A stretch of 64,000 nucleotides of DNA from an uncultured Eubacteriales bacterium. GTDB lineage: Bacteria; Bacillota; Clostridia; Oscillospirales; Oscillospiraceae. Position numbers and translations under genes: made by a program. The notes beneath the pieces were generated by a model that saw nothing but the letters and a program-made list of their open reading frames with translations, did not search any database and was not told the DNA's origin. Below, in pieces: positions 31,616 through 41,087 of the stretch (its first letter is position 1; each line of letters opens with the position of its first letter). Where the stretch lies: assembly GCA_900543625.1 (NCBI GenBank), contig UQSF01000002.1, positions 1 to 64,000 of the forward strand, given 5' to 3'.

Positions 31616-32656
31616 TCACTTATGCAGCGCAGCGGCGATGATCTGCTCGCACAGCTCGCTGTAGCTGATACCGACGGCGGCGGCCTCCTGCGGCACGAGG
31701 CTGGTGGGCGTCATGCCGGGCAGGGTGTTGATTTCGAGGAACCACAGCTCGCCCGCGTCGTCGAGGATGAAGTCGGCGCGCGAATAGGCCGACAGGTTCA
31801 GCGCGCGGAACACCGTCAGCGCGGCATCGGCCAGACGCTGCTCGGTCTCGGCCGGGATCTCCGCCGGGGTGATCTCCTTGGCAGCACCGGGCTGGTACTT
31901 GTTGCGGTAGTCATAGAAGCCGACTGCCGGAATGATCTCGATGCTCGGCAGCGCCTTGTCACCGAGGATGCCGATCTGCACCTCGCGGCCGCGGACATAC
32001 TGCTCAATGAGGATGCGGCTGCCCTCACGGGCGGCAGCCTCGAGCGCGGTGCGCAGCTCGGCCGCGTCGTTTGCGATCGACACGCCGATGCTCGAGCCGG
32101 AGTCATCCGGCTTGACGACGCAGGGCAGCTTCGCCTGTGCAATGACGGCATCGATATCCATGCCGTCGCTCTCGACGAGCATCCACGCCGGTGTCTTGAC
32201 ACCGAGCGGCGCAACAATGCGCTTGGTCAGGTCCTTATCCATGGCGATGGCGCTGCCGAGATAGCCGCTGCCGGTGTACGGAATGCCGAGCAGGTCGAGC
32301 GTCGCCTGCACGCGGCCGTCCTCACCGGTGCGGCCGTGCAGCGCGAGAAACACGATGTCCGCCATGGCGCACACCTCAAGCACGTGCGCGCCGAAGAGGC
32401 TCGGGCTCTGGAGCTTGCGCTGCGCGCGCACAGCCTCCAGATCCGGCGCGCTCTCGTCGATGTGCGTGCCGCCGAGCGCCGGCGGATCGTCAAACACACG
32501 GGCGATATCGCCCGTGTAGTCCTCCAGGCCGAAGAACATATCCAGCAGCACGACCTGATGGCCGTTTTCCTTCAGCGCGCCGGCAATTTTCGTGCCGCTC
32601 GAGATCGAGACGTTGCGCTCAGGGCTCAGACCGCCGCAAAGAACTGCAATTTTCAT
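31616..32656 (-). CDS. ddl: D-alanine--D-alanine ligase
   Basis: This 346-residue ATP-grasp enzyme joins two D-alanines. Features are the N-terminal LCGGLSPERNVSISSG, the HGRTGEDG motif near residue 107, PCVVKPDDSGSSIGVS, and the C-terminal FLEINTLPGMTPTSLVPQ. HGRTGEDG stands in place of the usual HGxxGEDG, and MTPTSLVP in place of MTxxSLxP. Substrate specificity looks like the normal dipeptide type, not depsipeptide, but I cannot be certain. It is the first gene of the ddl-murF unit with a strong promoter. Confidence 0.96.
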   Translation of the reverse strand: MKIAVLCGGLSPERNVSISSGTKIAGALKENGHQVVLLDMFFGLEDYTGDIARVFDDPPALGGTHIDESAPDLEAVRAQRKLQSPSLFGAHVLEVCAMADIVFLALHGRTGEDGRVQATLDLLGIPYTGSGYLGSAIAMDKDLTKRIVAPLGVKTPAWMLVESDGMDIDAVIAQAKLPCVVKPDDSGSSIGVSIANDAAELRTALEAAAREGSRILIEQYVRGREVQIGILGDKALPSIEIIPAVGFYDYRNKYQPGAAKEITPAEIPAETEQRLADAALTVFRALNLSAYSRADFILDDAGELWFLEINTLPGMTPTSLVPQEAAAVGISYSELCEQIIAAALHK

Positions 32657-32708
32657 TGGGATTCCCCCTTCGTTTTCTCATAAAACCGCCCTCAGACGGT
32701 ATTGTATG

Positions 32709-32737
32709 ATTATATCACACTATGTTCTTGCATTCAA
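32709..32737 (-). promoter_or_regulatory. promoter of ddl-murF
   Basis: TTGAAT, a 17-base spacer and a perfect TATAAT preceded by TGTGA, 52 bases upstream of ddl. Confidence 0.8.
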
Positions 32738-32761
32738 ATATAGAATTCCCGAAAAAAGGGC

Positions 32762-32790
32762 GTGAAAGTTGCCGCATTGTGTGCTATACT
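32762..32790 (+). promoter_or_regulatory. promoter of the DEDDh exonuclease gene
   Basis: An extended -10 TGCTATACT at 32782-32790 with a weak GTGAAA 17 bases upstream. The start codon follows after 32 bases. Confidence 0.55.
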
Positions 32791-32822
32791 CCTAATGTTA
32801 CAGGAAAGGACGGAAAAGAGCC

Positions 32823-33815
32823 ATGCATTATGTCGTGATGGATCTGGAATGGAATCAGGCGATGAGTTCCAAATCCTCCGTATTCAACAAGCTGCCCATT
32901 CACCTGCGCGGCGAGATCATCGAGATCGGCGCGGTGAAGCTCAACGAAGACATGACCCCCGGCGAAGAATTCAAGATCGACGTCAAGCCCGTTTATTTTA
33001 AGCGCATGCACTACAAGGTCAAAAAGCTCACCGGCTTCGACCGCGAGCGGCTGGCCGCCGGAGTGAGCTTTCCGGAAGCGCTGGCGCAGTTTCGCGCCTG
33101 GTGCGGTGACGATGTGACGTTTCTCACCTGGGGCTGCGACGATCAGGGTATCCTCGAGCAGAACATCATCATCCACGATCTCGACTGGGACTGGATCGCG
33201 GGCTGGGTCAACCTCCAGCTCATCTACAACCTCCAGACCGACGGCGACCGCAACCAGAAATCGCTCGCGACCGCGATGGAGCACTTCACCATCGAGCAGA
33301 CGCGCATCGCGCATGACGCGCTCGGCGATGCGTACAACACCGCACTCGTGTGCACGCACCTGAACATGGAAAAGGGCCTTGCCGACTACCATGACGCCGC
33401 GCAGAAGCTCACGACCCATCTGCCGAAGGAGCACCGCGGCGAAAGCAGCGGCCCGGACCCCATCGAGCATGTTGCCTCGGAGTCCTATGCCACAAAGTCC
33501 GAGCTCTTCGGCGACGCCGCCTTTGTCACCCCCTGCTGCCCGCTGTGCAGCGGCGAGGTGCGCTACAGCAAGTGGGTCAATCAGGGTGACCAGCGCTACA
33601 TGGCGCTCGGCGAGTGCCCGACCGACGGCAAGCTGCTCGTGCGGCTCAAGTTCCGCAAGGCGGACGACTGCACGTGGAGCGCCACACGCCTGACCTATCA
33701 GGCGACGGACAGCATGGAGAGCTACTACAAGGCCAAGGCTGCGCAGCCGCGCAAGCGCGGCCGCGGAAAATCCCGCCGCCGCCCGGCCAAGACCGCGCAG
33801 TCCGCGCCGCAATGA
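32823..33815 (+). CDS. DEDDh 3'-5' exonuclease
   Basis: The 330-residue protein has an RNase T/DnaQ-type exonuclease domain in residues 1-185 of the KapD/Eri-1 style. D7 and E9 lie in MDLEWN, an Asp in WGCDDQG and HDALGDAYNT supply the remaining H and D. The C-terminal part has two CxxC-like pairs (TPCCPLCSG), possibly a zinc ribbon, followed by a positively charged tail RKRGRGKSRRRP suited to nucleic acid binding. The target (RNA or DNA) is unknown. Monocistronic between a promoter and a strong terminator. Confidence 0.85.
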   Translation: MHYVVMDLEWNQAMSSKSSVFNKLPIHLRGEIIEIGAVKLNEDMTPGEEFKIDVKPVYFKRMHYKVKKLTGFDRERLAAGVSFPEALAQFRAWCGDDVTFLTWGCDDQGILEQNIIIHDLDWDWIAGWVNLQLIYNLQTDGDRNQKSLATAMEHFTIEQTRIAHDALGDAYNTALVCTHLNMEKGLADYHDAAQKLTTHLPKEHRGESSGPDPIEHVASESYATKSELFGDAAFVTPCCPLCSGEVRYSKWVNQGDQRYMALGECPTDGKLLVRLKFRKADDCTWSATRLTYQATDSMESYYKAKAAQPRKRGRGKSRRRPAKTAQSAPQ

Positions 33816-33825
33816 TCCGCGGATC

Positions 33826-33871
33826 AAAAACCGCAGCCCCGATACACGTTGTATCGGGGCTGCGGTTTTTT
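33826..33871. terminator. bidirectional terminator
   Basis: A 20-bp-class stem AAAAACCGCAGCCCCGATACA with its complement and loop CGT is flanked by A and T tracts. It serves the exonuclease gene and the end of the rimP-ribF operon. Confidence 0.93.
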
Positions 33872-33881
33872 CTGTCTGCCG

Positions 33882-34793
33882 TTATGCGTGCTGCATCTGC
33901 GCCGCGAAATAGGCGCGGGTGGTGTCGGCATCGTGCAGGATGCGTGCCTTGAGCTCGTCCACGGATTGGAACTTCTGCTCCGGGCGCAAAAACTTATAAA
34001 ACTCCAACCGCACCTGACGGTTGTAGAGATTGCCCTCATAGTCGAGGATAAAGCTCTCCACGCTCACGCGCTGTCCGCCGCTGACCGTCGGCCGCACGCC
34101 GACATTCGTGACGGCGCAATGTTCGCTGCCGTCGTCGAGATACACCTTCGCGGCGTACACGCCGTGGCGCGGCACGAGCACCCCGTCCGGAAACTGCATA
34201 TTGATCGTGGGCGTGCCCATCTTCGTGCCGAGACGGTAGCCGTAGTGCACGGTGTCCGAGAGCGTATGCGGGTGGCCGAGAAACGCATTGGCGCGCTCGA
34301 CCTCGCCGTTTTCAAGCAGCTCGCGGATATAGGTTGAGCTCACGATGCGACCGTCGAGCGTCACGGCGGGAATGACATCGCAGCCGAGCCCGCGCTCGGC
34401 GCAGTAGGCGGCGAGCTTTTCCGCCGTGCCCTCACCCTTCCAGCCGAAGCAGAAATCGTGCCCGACGACGAAGCCCGCCGCGTCCATTTCATCGACCAGC
34501 GTCTGGATGAATGTCTGCCACGGCATCTGCATGACCGTGCGGTCAAAGTGGATGAAGACCACGCTCTCGATACCGAACAGGCGCTGGATCAGCTCCTCGC
34601 GGGCGTGCGCGCTGTTGATGAGCGGGACTTCCTTGCCGAACACGAGCGTGTCCGGGTGCACGTCAAAGCTCATCACCGTTGGGATGGCGCCCATCTCCTC
34701 GGCACGCGCGACCGTGCGGCGCATGAGCGCGGCGTGACCGATGTGGATGCCGTCAAAAAAGCCCAGAGCAATGACACGTTTCTGGTTTTCCAT
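33882..34793 (-). CDS. ribF: bifunctional riboflavin kinase / FAD synthetase
   Basis: RibF makes FMN and then FAD. The 303-residue product has an N-terminal adenylyltransferase domain with ALGFFDGIHIGHA (nucleotidyl transferase motif) and a STYIRELLENG motif near residue 153, and a C-terminal kinase domain with GTKMGTPTINM and the typical late NxGxRPT (TNVGVRPTVSG). It is the last gene of the rimP operon, 3 bases after truB, a usual Firmicutes order. Confidence 0.96.
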   Translation of the reverse strand: MENQKRVIALGFFDGIHIGHAALMRRTVARAEEMGAIPTVMSFDVHPDTLVFGKEVPLINSAHAREELIQRLFGIESVVFIHFDRTVMQMPWQTFIQTLVDEMDAAGFVVGHDFCFGWKGEGTAEKLAAYCAERGLGCDVIPAVTLDGRIVSSTYIRELLENGEVERANAFLGHPHTLSDTVHYGYRLGTKMGTPTINMQFPDGVLVPRHGVYAAKVYLDDGSEHCAVTNVGVRPTVSGGQRVSVESFILDYEGNLYNRQVRLEFYKFLRPEQKFQSVDELKARILHDADTTRAYFAAQMQHA

Positions 34794-34796
34794 ACG

Positions 34797-35666
34797 TTAC
34801 GAAACCTCGAAAAAACTTTTGATCGTGACGGCTGTGCCGTCCGTGACCTGCGCAAGCAGGAGAAACTCCCCCGACGCAGCATAAATGCGATAGACGCCGT
34901 CCGGCGCGCAAAGCCGAAACGGGTTGCCGCAGCGGGCAAGCCGCTCCGAGCGCGCATCGACCGTGCACTGCGCAGCATCCGGCCAGAGGCTGTCCACCGG
35001 CAGGAGCAGACGCTGCGCCGCCTCGCGCGGCAGGGCGCAGAGCGCGTCCATCGTATGCGCGTCGCTCACGCGGTACGCGCCGACCTCCGTCCGGCGCAGG
35101 GCGCTCATCACGCCGCCGCAGCCGAGCGCCGCGCCGATATCGTGGCAGAGGGTGCGGATATACGTCCCCTTCGAGCAGCGGACGCACAGAACATAGTCCC
35201 CGTCCGCCTCGCCGAGCACGGTGAGCTCCTCGATCGTGACCGGACGCGCTTTGCGCGCGACCTCGCCGCCGCGGCGGGCGATCTCGTAGAGTTTTTTGCC
35301 GTCGACCTTGAGCGCCGAATACATCGGCGGCACCTGCAGGATGTCACCGCGAAACTGCGGCAGCACCGCCTCGAGCTCCGCGCGGCTGATCGCACGCTCC
35401 GAGCGGCTGAGCACCGTGCCGGTCGTGTCCTGCGTGTCGGTCGTGAGACCAAGGCGCAGATGTGCCTCATAGCACTTGGTGTGGTTTTCGGAAAAGGACA
35501 CCGCGCGCGTCGCGCGGCCGGCAAACACGACCAGAAGGCCGGTCGCCATCGGGTCGAGCGTGCCGGAGTGTCCCATGCGCCGCTCGCCGAGCACGCCGCG
35601 CAGCTTTGCCACGACGTCATGACTCGTCCAGCCGGCGGGCTTATCGACCAGTAGGATCCCGTTCAT
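34797..35666 (-). CDS. truB: tRNA pseudouridine(55) synthase
   Basis: TruB forms pseudouridine 55 in the T loop of tRNAs. The 289-residue product starts MNGILLVDKPAGWTSHDVV; the catalytic Asp lies in HSGTLDPMATGLL near residue 39. RCSKGTYIRTL and a C-terminal PUA-like region follow. The ATG at 35666 overlaps the nrnA stop as ATGA; a GTG three codons earlier is less likely. Translationally coupled to nrnA. Confidence 0.96.
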   Translation of the reverse strand: MNGILLVDKPAGWTSHDVVAKLRGVLGERRMGHSGTLDPMATGLLVVFAGRATRAVSFSENHTKCYEAHLRLGLTTDTQDTTGTVLSRSERAISRAELEAVLPQFRGDILQVPPMYSALKVDGKKLYEIARRGGEVARKARPVTIEELTVLGEADGDYVLCVRCSKGTYIRTLCHDIGAALGCGGVMSALRRTEVGAYRVSDAHTMDALCALPREAAQRLLLPVDSLWPDAAQCTVDARSERLARCGNPFRLCAPDGVYRIYAASGEFLLLAQVTDGTAVTIKSFFEVS

Positions 35667-36601
35667 GCTGGCCACACCTGATCAATGGCCGCAAGGATCT
35701 TTTCCACAGCCGTTTCCGGGTCGCATGTGAGCGTGCAGCCGGAGGCCATCTTATGACCGCCGCCGCCGTAGACCGCGCAGATGGCGCAGGAATCCACCTC
35801 CGGCGTCGTGCGCACGGAGATCTTGCTGCGGCCGTCGGTCAGCTCGCGGATCGTGACGCTCACGACCACGCCATCCGCCCGGCCGGGCAGACCGGCAATG
35901 TCGTCACAGTCGTCCTCCGTCGCCTGCAGATCATCGATGAGCGCGCGTGTGACGACCGCGATGGCGATCTGACCGCCGCGGAAAAAGCGCATGCCGGAAT
36001 AGATATGCCCGACGAGCGCCATACGCGCGCGGGAGATCTTGCGGAAAAACTCCATGCTCACCTTGCGGTTGTCGGCACCGAGCTCCAGCAGGCGCGCCGC
36101 CGCGCGCAGAGTGGCTGCGTTCGTGTTCGCGTACTGGAAGCAGCCCGTGTCCGTCGTGACGGCGATGTACAGGAGGTTTGCCTCCTGCTCGGTCACGCTG
36201 CCGGTCAGCAGCTCGATGAGCTCGAGCACTGCCTCGCCGCAGGCGGATTTCTCCGCGTGCAGCAGCGTGTCGCCGGCATAGTGCAGGTTCGACGGGTGGT
36301 GGTCGACGCACAGATCGACCGCGCCGGAAAATCCCTGCGGGAACAGATCCGGCGTTGCGATATCGACCGCGACCACGCACGCGGGCACAAAGTCCGCAGG
36401 CGCAAAAAACTGCGCCACATACGGCAGATAGCGCGCAGTTGTCTCCGGGTTGGGGAACAGATACGCCGTCTTGCCCATGCGGCGCAGCGCGCTGCAAAGC
36501 GCCGCACCGCTCCCGAGCGTGTCACCGTCCGGGCGCAGGTGCGACAGGATCAGAATCGCGTCGCGGTCGCACAGGGCCGCGGCAAACTCCCGATCATTCA
36601 T
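35663..36601 (-). CDS. nrnA: bifunctional oligoribonuclease / pAp phosphatase (NrnA-like)
   Basis: The 312-residue DHH-DHHA1 phosphoesterase degrades nanoRNA and dephosphorylates 3'-phosphoadenosine 5'-phosphate. Metal-ligand motifs are SHLRPDGDTLGS near residue 20, VDIATPDL, and the DHH box LCVDHHPSN near 98. The DHHA1 end has YGGGGHKMASG. Placement between rbfA and truB matches many Firmicutes. Confidence 0.93.
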   Translation of the reverse strand: MNDREFAAALCDRDAILILSHLRPDGDTLGSGAALCSALRRMGKTAYLFPNPETTARYLPYVAQFFAPADFVPACVVAVDIATPDLFPQGFSGAVDLCVDHHPSNLHYAGDTLLHAEKSACGEAVLELIELLTGSVTEQEANLLYIAVTTDTGCFQYANTNAATLRAAARLLELGADNRKVSMEFFRKISRARMALVGHIYSGMRFFRGGQIAIAVVTRALIDDLQATEDDCDDIAGLPGRADGVVVSVTIRELTDGRSKISVRTTPEVDSCAICAVYGGGGHKMASGCTLTCDPETAVEKILAAIDQVWPA

Positions 36602-36604
36602 ACT

Positions 36605-36967
36605 TCAAGCCTCACTTCCGGTGTCGGAATCGTGCAGCCGCTCGATCAGGGCGCTGATATGCGCGCCCTCCTCGATCGAGTGATCGATCTCAAACACCAG
36701 TTCCGGGGTGTAGCGCAGGTCCAGCACGGTGCCGAGCTCACGGCGCAGCCAGCCGGAGGCCGAACGCAGCCCCTTTTTGAATTCCTTCTCGTTTTCCATA
36801 CCGAGCACGGAGAGCCAGATCTTCGAATAGCGCAGGTCGCCCGTCGTCTCGACGCGGGTGACGCTGATCATACCCTGCTGCACGCGGGGGTCTTTGACCT
36901 GCGTGAGCAGATTTGCCAGCACGCGCTGGATATCATCATTCGTTCTTGCCAGTTTATTGGAAGCCAT
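36605..36967 (-). CDS. rbfA: ribosome-binding factor A
   Basis: RbfA is a KH-fold factor for late 30S maturation. The 120-residue product has the N-terminal NDDIQRVLANLLTQVKDPRV and the central TTGDLRYSKIWLSVLG, and PELVFEIDHSIEEGAHI near the end, all typical. It lies 14 bases after infB in the rimP operon. Confidence 0.95.
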   Translation of the reverse strand: MASNKLARTNDDIQRVLANLLTQVKDPRVQQGMISVTRVETTGDLRYSKIWLSVLGMENEKEFKKGLRSASGWLRRELGTVLDLRYTPELVFEIDHSIEEGAHISALIERLHDSDTGSEA

Positions 36968-36981
36968 AGATAACTCCTTTT

Positions 36982-39318
36982 TTACTGCTTGATCTCCTGC
37001 ATGACGAACACTTCGATCACATCGCCGACCTTGATGTCGTTGTACTTATCGACCTGCAGGCCGCACTCGTAACCGGCGGCAACTTCCTTGACGTCGTCCT
37101 TGAAGCGGCGCAGAGACGCAAGGTCGCCCTCGAAGACGACGATGTTGTCGCGCACGACGCGCACCTTGCTGTTGCGCACGATCTTGCCGTCGGTGACGTA
37201 GCCGCCGCAGACGGTGCCGACCTTGGAGACCTTGAAGGTCTGGCGGATCTCGACGTGGCCGATGATCTGCTCCTGGAACTTCGGCGCGAGCATGCCCTTC
37301 ATGGCCGCCTCGATCTCGTTGATGCAGTCATAGATGACGCGGTACATACGGATCTCGACGTTGCTGCGTGCGGCGTTGTCGCGCGCGGCGGCATCCGGCC
37401 GGACGTTGAAGCCGACGATGATCGCGTTGGATGTCGCGGCAAGCATGACGTCGGACTCGCTGATCGCACCGACGCCGGAGTGGATGACCTGCACGCGCAC
37501 CTCCTCATTCGAGAGCTTCTCGAGCGAGGACTTGACCGCCTCGGCGCTGCCCTGCACATCCGCCTTGACGATGATGTTGAAGTCCTTCATCTCGCCCTGC
37601 TGGATGCGGGAGAACAGGTCGTCGAGCGAGACCTTCTTGCTGCCGGCGTTGGCAGCATCCTTCTTCTGCTGCTTGCGCTGCTCGACCAGCTCGCGCGCCA
37701 TGCGCTCGTCGGCGACGGCGTTGAACGTGTCGCCTGCGCTCGGCACCTCGGACATACCGGCGATCTCGACCGGGATGGACGGGCCCGCCTCCGTCACGCG
37801 CTGACCCTTGTCGTTGGTCATCGTACGCACGCGGCCGACTGCCGTACCGGCGATGATGATGTCGCCCTGATGGAGCGTGCCGTTCTGGACGAGGACGGTC
37901 ATGATCGGGCCGCGGCCCTTATCCATGCGCGCCTCAATGACCGTGCCGCGGGCGGCGCGGTTCGGATTTGCCTTGAGTTCCTGGATCTCAGCGAGCAGGA
38001 CGAGGTTTTCGAGCAGGTTGTCGACGCCCTCGCCGGTCTTGGCCGAGATCGGGCAGACGATCGTCTCGCCGCCCCACTCCTCGGGCACGAGACCGTACTC
38101 GGTGAGCTGCTGCTTGATGCGGTCGGGGTTGGCGCCGTGCACGTCCATCTTGTTGATGGCCACGACCAGCGGGATACCGGCGGCCTTGGCGTGGTTGATG
38201 GACTCGATCGTCTGCGGCATGATGCCGTCATCGGCCGCGACGACGAGGATGGCGATGTCCGTGACCATCGCACCGCGGGCACGCATGGACGTGAACGCCT
38301 CATGGCCCGGGGTGTCGAGGAAGGTGACGGGCTTGCCGTTGACCATGACGCGGTAAGCGCCGATGTGCTGCGTGATGCCGCCGGCCTCACCGGCTGCGAC
38401 GTTTGCGCGGCGGATGCGGTCGAGCAGGCTGGTCTTGCCGTGGTCGACGTGACCCATGACCACCACGACCGGCGCGCGCGGGACGAGTTCGTCCTCGCTA
38501 TCCTCGCGGTCGTCGATCAGGCGCTCCTCCACCGTCACGATGACCTCGTGCTCGACCTTGCAGCCGAGCTCCATGGCCACGAGTGCGGCGGTATCGTAAT
38601 CAATGGTGTCGGACAGCGACGCCATGACGCCCATCTTCACGAGACGGCGCACGACCTCGGCACCGGTCTTTTTCATGCGCGAGGCGAGCTCGCCCACGGA
38701 GATCGTGTCCGGGATCTGCACCTTGAGCTGCTGCTTTTTGGCGATCTCAAGCTGCAGCTTCTGCATCTTGTCGCGCTCCTCCTGACGGCGCTTTGCGCCG
38801 GCGGCGGGGTTTTGCGGGCGCTGACGGTTGCGGTTCTGGATCTTCTGCTTGCCGCCGCGCTTGTTCTGCGCGCGCTCGGGCACAAGATCGTCCAGACGCT
38901 GGTCGTACTTGGACAGGTTCGTCGTCGCGCCACGGGTATCGACAACGCGGCGCTCTGCCACCTGACGCGGCTGGTGCGGCTTGTCGTCCTTCTTCGGCTT
39001 GGGCTGCTGCTGCGGCTGCGCGGCCTGCTGCGTCTGGGCAGCCGGCTGCTGCGCGGCGCCGCTCTTCGGCGCCTCGGCGGGCGCTGCCTGCGGCTTGGCC
39101 TTGGGCTGGTCGGGCACTTTGTAGAGCTCCTCCAGGCTGGCCGCCTGATGGTGCTGGGTGAGATACTCAAAGATGTCGTTGAGCTCTGCGTCCTCGAGCA
39201 CCTGCATATGATTTTTCGGAGTGGTGGCATAATCCGTCAGGATCTGCGTGATCTCCTTCGAGGTCATGTTGAAATCCTTCGCCACCTCATGCACTCTGTA
39301 TTTAATCAATCCGCTCAT
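36982..39318 (-). CDS. infB: translation initiation factor IF-2
   Basis: IF-2 is the GTPase that brings initiator tRNA to the 30S subunit. The 778-residue product has an N-terminal IF2_N helix (KYRVHEVAKDFNM), a low-complexity Gln/Pro/Ala-rich and basic stretch at about 70-170, then the G domain with GHVDHGKTSL, DTPGHEAF and NKMD, followed by domains II, III and the C-terminal fMet-tRNA domain. Its ATG overlaps the ylxQ stop by 4 bases. Confidence 0.98.
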   Translation of the reverse strand: MSGLIKYRVHEVAKDFNMTSKEITQILTDYATTPKNHMQVLEDAELNDIFEYLTQHHQAASLEELYKVPDQPKAKPQAAPAEAPKSGAAQQPAAQTQQAAQPQQQPKPKKDDKPHQPRQVAERRVVDTRGATTNLSKYDQRLDDLVPERAQNKRGGKQKIQNRNRQRPQNPAAGAKRRQEERDKMQKLQLEIAKKQQLKVQIPDTISVGELASRMKKTGAEVVRRLVKMGVMASLSDTIDYDTAALVAMELGCKVEHEVIVTVEERLIDDREDSEDELVPRAPVVVVMGHVDHGKTSLLDRIRRANVAAGEAGGITQHIGAYRVMVNGKPVTFLDTPGHEAFTSMRARGAMVTDIAILVVAADDGIMPQTIESINHAKAAGIPLVVAINKMDVHGANPDRIKQQLTEYGLVPEEWGGETIVCPISAKTGEGVDNLLENLVLLAEIQELKANPNRAARGTVIEARMDKGRGPIMTVLVQNGTLHQGDIIIAGTAVGRVRTMTNDKGQRVTEAGPSIPVEIAGMSEVPSAGDTFNAVADERMARELVEQRKQQKKDAANAGSKKVSLDDLFSRIQQGEMKDFNIIVKADVQGSAEAVKSSLEKLSNEEVRVQVIHSGVGAISESDVMLAATSNAIIVGFNVRPDAAARDNAARSNVEIRMYRVIYDCINEIEAAMKGMLAPKFQEQIIGHVEIRQTFKVSKVGTVCGGYVTDGKIVRNSKVRVVRDNIVVFEGDLASLRRFKDDVKEVAAGYECGLQVDKYNDIKVGDVIEVFVMQEIKQ

Positions 39319-39767
39319 ACTTGTTTCCTCCTCTTACCGTGGCGCCCGCCGCTTGACTGCGCCGTGCCCTTGTCTGATATCGTCTTTGCGGCAAGCGCTG
39401 CCGCCGTGTTGCTGTACTGCTCCGGATCCGTCTGTGCCAGCGCGGACACAAAGGCCTTCGCAAGCCCCGGATCGGTGACGGCCGCGATGGCGCAGCCGGT
39501 CTTGCCGAGCCGCTCGCAGAGCGCCTGCTTTGTATACGGCAGACGCAGCAGCGGCACCTGCGCAGTGTAGGCGAAGCCCTCGGCGCGCTTGCGCGCATTG
39601 TCCGACGCGTCCTGCGCCAGCAGCAGCAGGCATGCCTGCCCGGCGCGTGCCGCCGCTCCGGCGTCATACTCCCCGAGCGCGATGCGCCCGGCCTTGCGCA
39701 TGAGGCCAAGATAGTTGGCTGCTTTATCCGTGTCGGAGCACCTCCAGTTCCGCTGTGAGCTGCTCAT
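39315..39767 (-). CDS. ylxQ: L7Ae-like RNA-binding protein (YlxQ)
   Basis: The product is a short L7Ae/L30e-fold protein expected to bind kink-turn RNA. The family begins near KAANYLGLMRKAGRIALGE, with ACLLLLAQDASDN and the C-terminal GCAIAAVTDPGLAKAF. No ATG, GTG or TTG lies just before that block, so I place the start at the ATG at 39767, preceded by GGAG. This gives a 14-residue Ser/Arg-rich leader and overlaps ylxR by 44 bases. The basic tail GGRHGKRRKQV is longer than in Bacillus. The start is uncertain. Confidence 0.85.
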   Translation of the reverse strand: MSSSQRNWRCSDTDKAANYLGLMRKAGRIALGEYDAGAAARAGQACLLLLAQDASDNARKRAEGFAYTAQVPLLRLPYTKQALCERLGKTGCAIAAVTDPGLAKAFVSALAQTDPEQYSNTAAALAAKTISDKGTAQSSGGRHGKRRKQV

Positions 39768-39996
39768 AGATCTCCGCCGGGATCGGCGCATCGAACGCGC
39801 GCTCGAGCGCACGGCTCTTGCGCGCCTTTTTCAGGCACTCGGGATCCGGGCACAGATACGCGCCGCGCCCCGCTGCCTTGCCGCGCGCATCGAGCGAGAT
39901 GTCCCCCTCCGGCGCGCGCACCACCCGGATGAGCTCCGGCTTGGGTTTCTTTTCACGGCAGCCGACGCACTGCCGCTGGGGAATGGACTTGGGCAT
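39724..39996 (-). CDS. ylxR: YlxR (DUF448) RNA-binding protein
   Basis: The 90-residue protein begins MPKSIPQRQCVGCREKKPK and has the family motif GRGAYLC near residue 44 with an RV-rich strand before it. YlxR folds contact RNA and have been linked to RNase P and to transcriptional effects in Bacillus. GGAGG precedes ATG. It sits between nusA and ylxQ as usual. Confidence 0.93.
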   Translation of the reverse strand: MPKSIPQRQCVGCREKKPKPELIRVVRAPEGDISLDARGKAAGRGAYLCPDPECLKKARKSRALERAFDAPIPAEIYEQLTAELEVLRHG

Positions 39997-40017
39997 GGGT
40001 GGCTGCCTCCTTTCGCA

Positions 40018-41070
40018 TTATGCCTCGCTCTCGGGCTTGATGTCGATCTTATAGCCGGTGAGCTTGGCGGCCAGACGGGCGTTCTGCCCCTCCTTGCCGA
40101 TGGCGAGCGAGAGCTGGTTATCCGGCACGATGACGCGGCAGCTCTTACCCTCATCAAGCAGCGTCACCTCCAGCACCTCGGACGGTGCGAGCGCGGCCGC
40201 GATGAATTCCTCCGGCACCTCGCTGTACTTGACGATGTCGATCTTCTCGCCGCCGAGCTCGTTAACGACGCTCGCAACACGGCCGCCCTTCGGGCCGACG
40301 CACGCGCCGATCGGATCGATGACGGGATCCTCCGCCCAGACAGCCATCTTCGTGCGGCTGCCGGCCTCGCGGGCAATGGACTTGATCTCGACCGTGCCGT
40401 CAAAGATCTCCGGCACTTCGAGCTCGAACAGGCGCTTGACCAGGCCCGGATGCGTGCGGCTGATGAGCACCTGCGGTCCGCGCGTGCTGTTGCGCACCTC
40501 GACGACGTAGACCTTGATGCGGTCGCCCTCGTGCAGCTCCTCACCGCGGATGCACTCCGCCGGGGCGAGCATGGCCTCGGTATAGTCGGAGTTGGAGCTG
40601 ATCTTCAAAAACGCGCAGCCGGTGCGCGGGTCGATCTTGTTGACGACGCCGGTGAGGATCTCATGCTCTTTGGAGTTGAACTCCTCATAGATCATGCCGC
40701 GCTCCGCCTCGCGGATACCCTGAATGATGACCTGCTTTGCAGCCTGCGCCGCGATGCGGCCGAACTGCTTGGTCTCGACCGGAACGCTGACGATGTCGCC
40801 GACCTTGGCGCGCTTGCTGATGCGGTGCGCCGCCTCCTCGCTGATCTCAACATAGGGGTCGATGACGCGCTCGACGACCGTTTTCTTGACGACCATCTCG
40901 ATCTTCTTTTTCGTCTCGTCGAGAATGACCTCCACATTGTCCTCACAGTCGGGCGTGTCCTTGCGGAACGCCGTCAGCATGGCCTGGCGGATCTTCTCGT
41001 ACATATATTCGCGCGGGATGCCCTTTTCCTTTTCAATATCTGCAACTGCATCAAAAAATTCTGCGTTCAT
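40018..41070 (-). CDS. nusA: transcription termination/antitermination factor NusA
   Basis: NusA modulates RNA polymerase pausing and intrinsic termination. The 350-residue product has the N-terminal polymerase-binding domain (MNAEFFDAVADIEKEKGI), an S1 domain (about 130-200), KH1 and KH2 (about 200-345) with GACVGPKGGRV and LAIGKEGQNARLAA. The C-terminal acidic repeats of proteobacteria are absent, as in other Firmicutes. It lies in the rimP operon, whose leader contains a terminator-like hairpin, possibly its own target. Confidence 0.97.
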   Translation of the reverse strand: MNAEFFDAVADIEKEKGIPREYMYEKIRQAMLTAFRKDTPDCEDNVEVILDETKKKIEMVVKKTVVERVIDPYVEISEEAAHRISKRAKVGDIVSVPVETKQFGRIAAQAAKQVIIQGIREAERGMIYEEFNSKEHEILTGVVNKIDPRTGCAFLKISSNSDYTEAMLAPAECIRGEELHEGDRIKVYVVEVRNSTRGPQVLISRTHPGLVKRLFELEVPEIFDGTVEIKSIAREAGSRTKMAVWAEDPVIDPIGACVGPKGGRVASVVNELGGEKIDIVKYSEVPEEFIAAALAPSEVLEVTLLDEGKSCRVIVPDNQLSLAIGKEGQNARLAAKLTGYKIDIKPESEA

Positions 41071-41087
41071 GGTCGAATTCCCTTTCC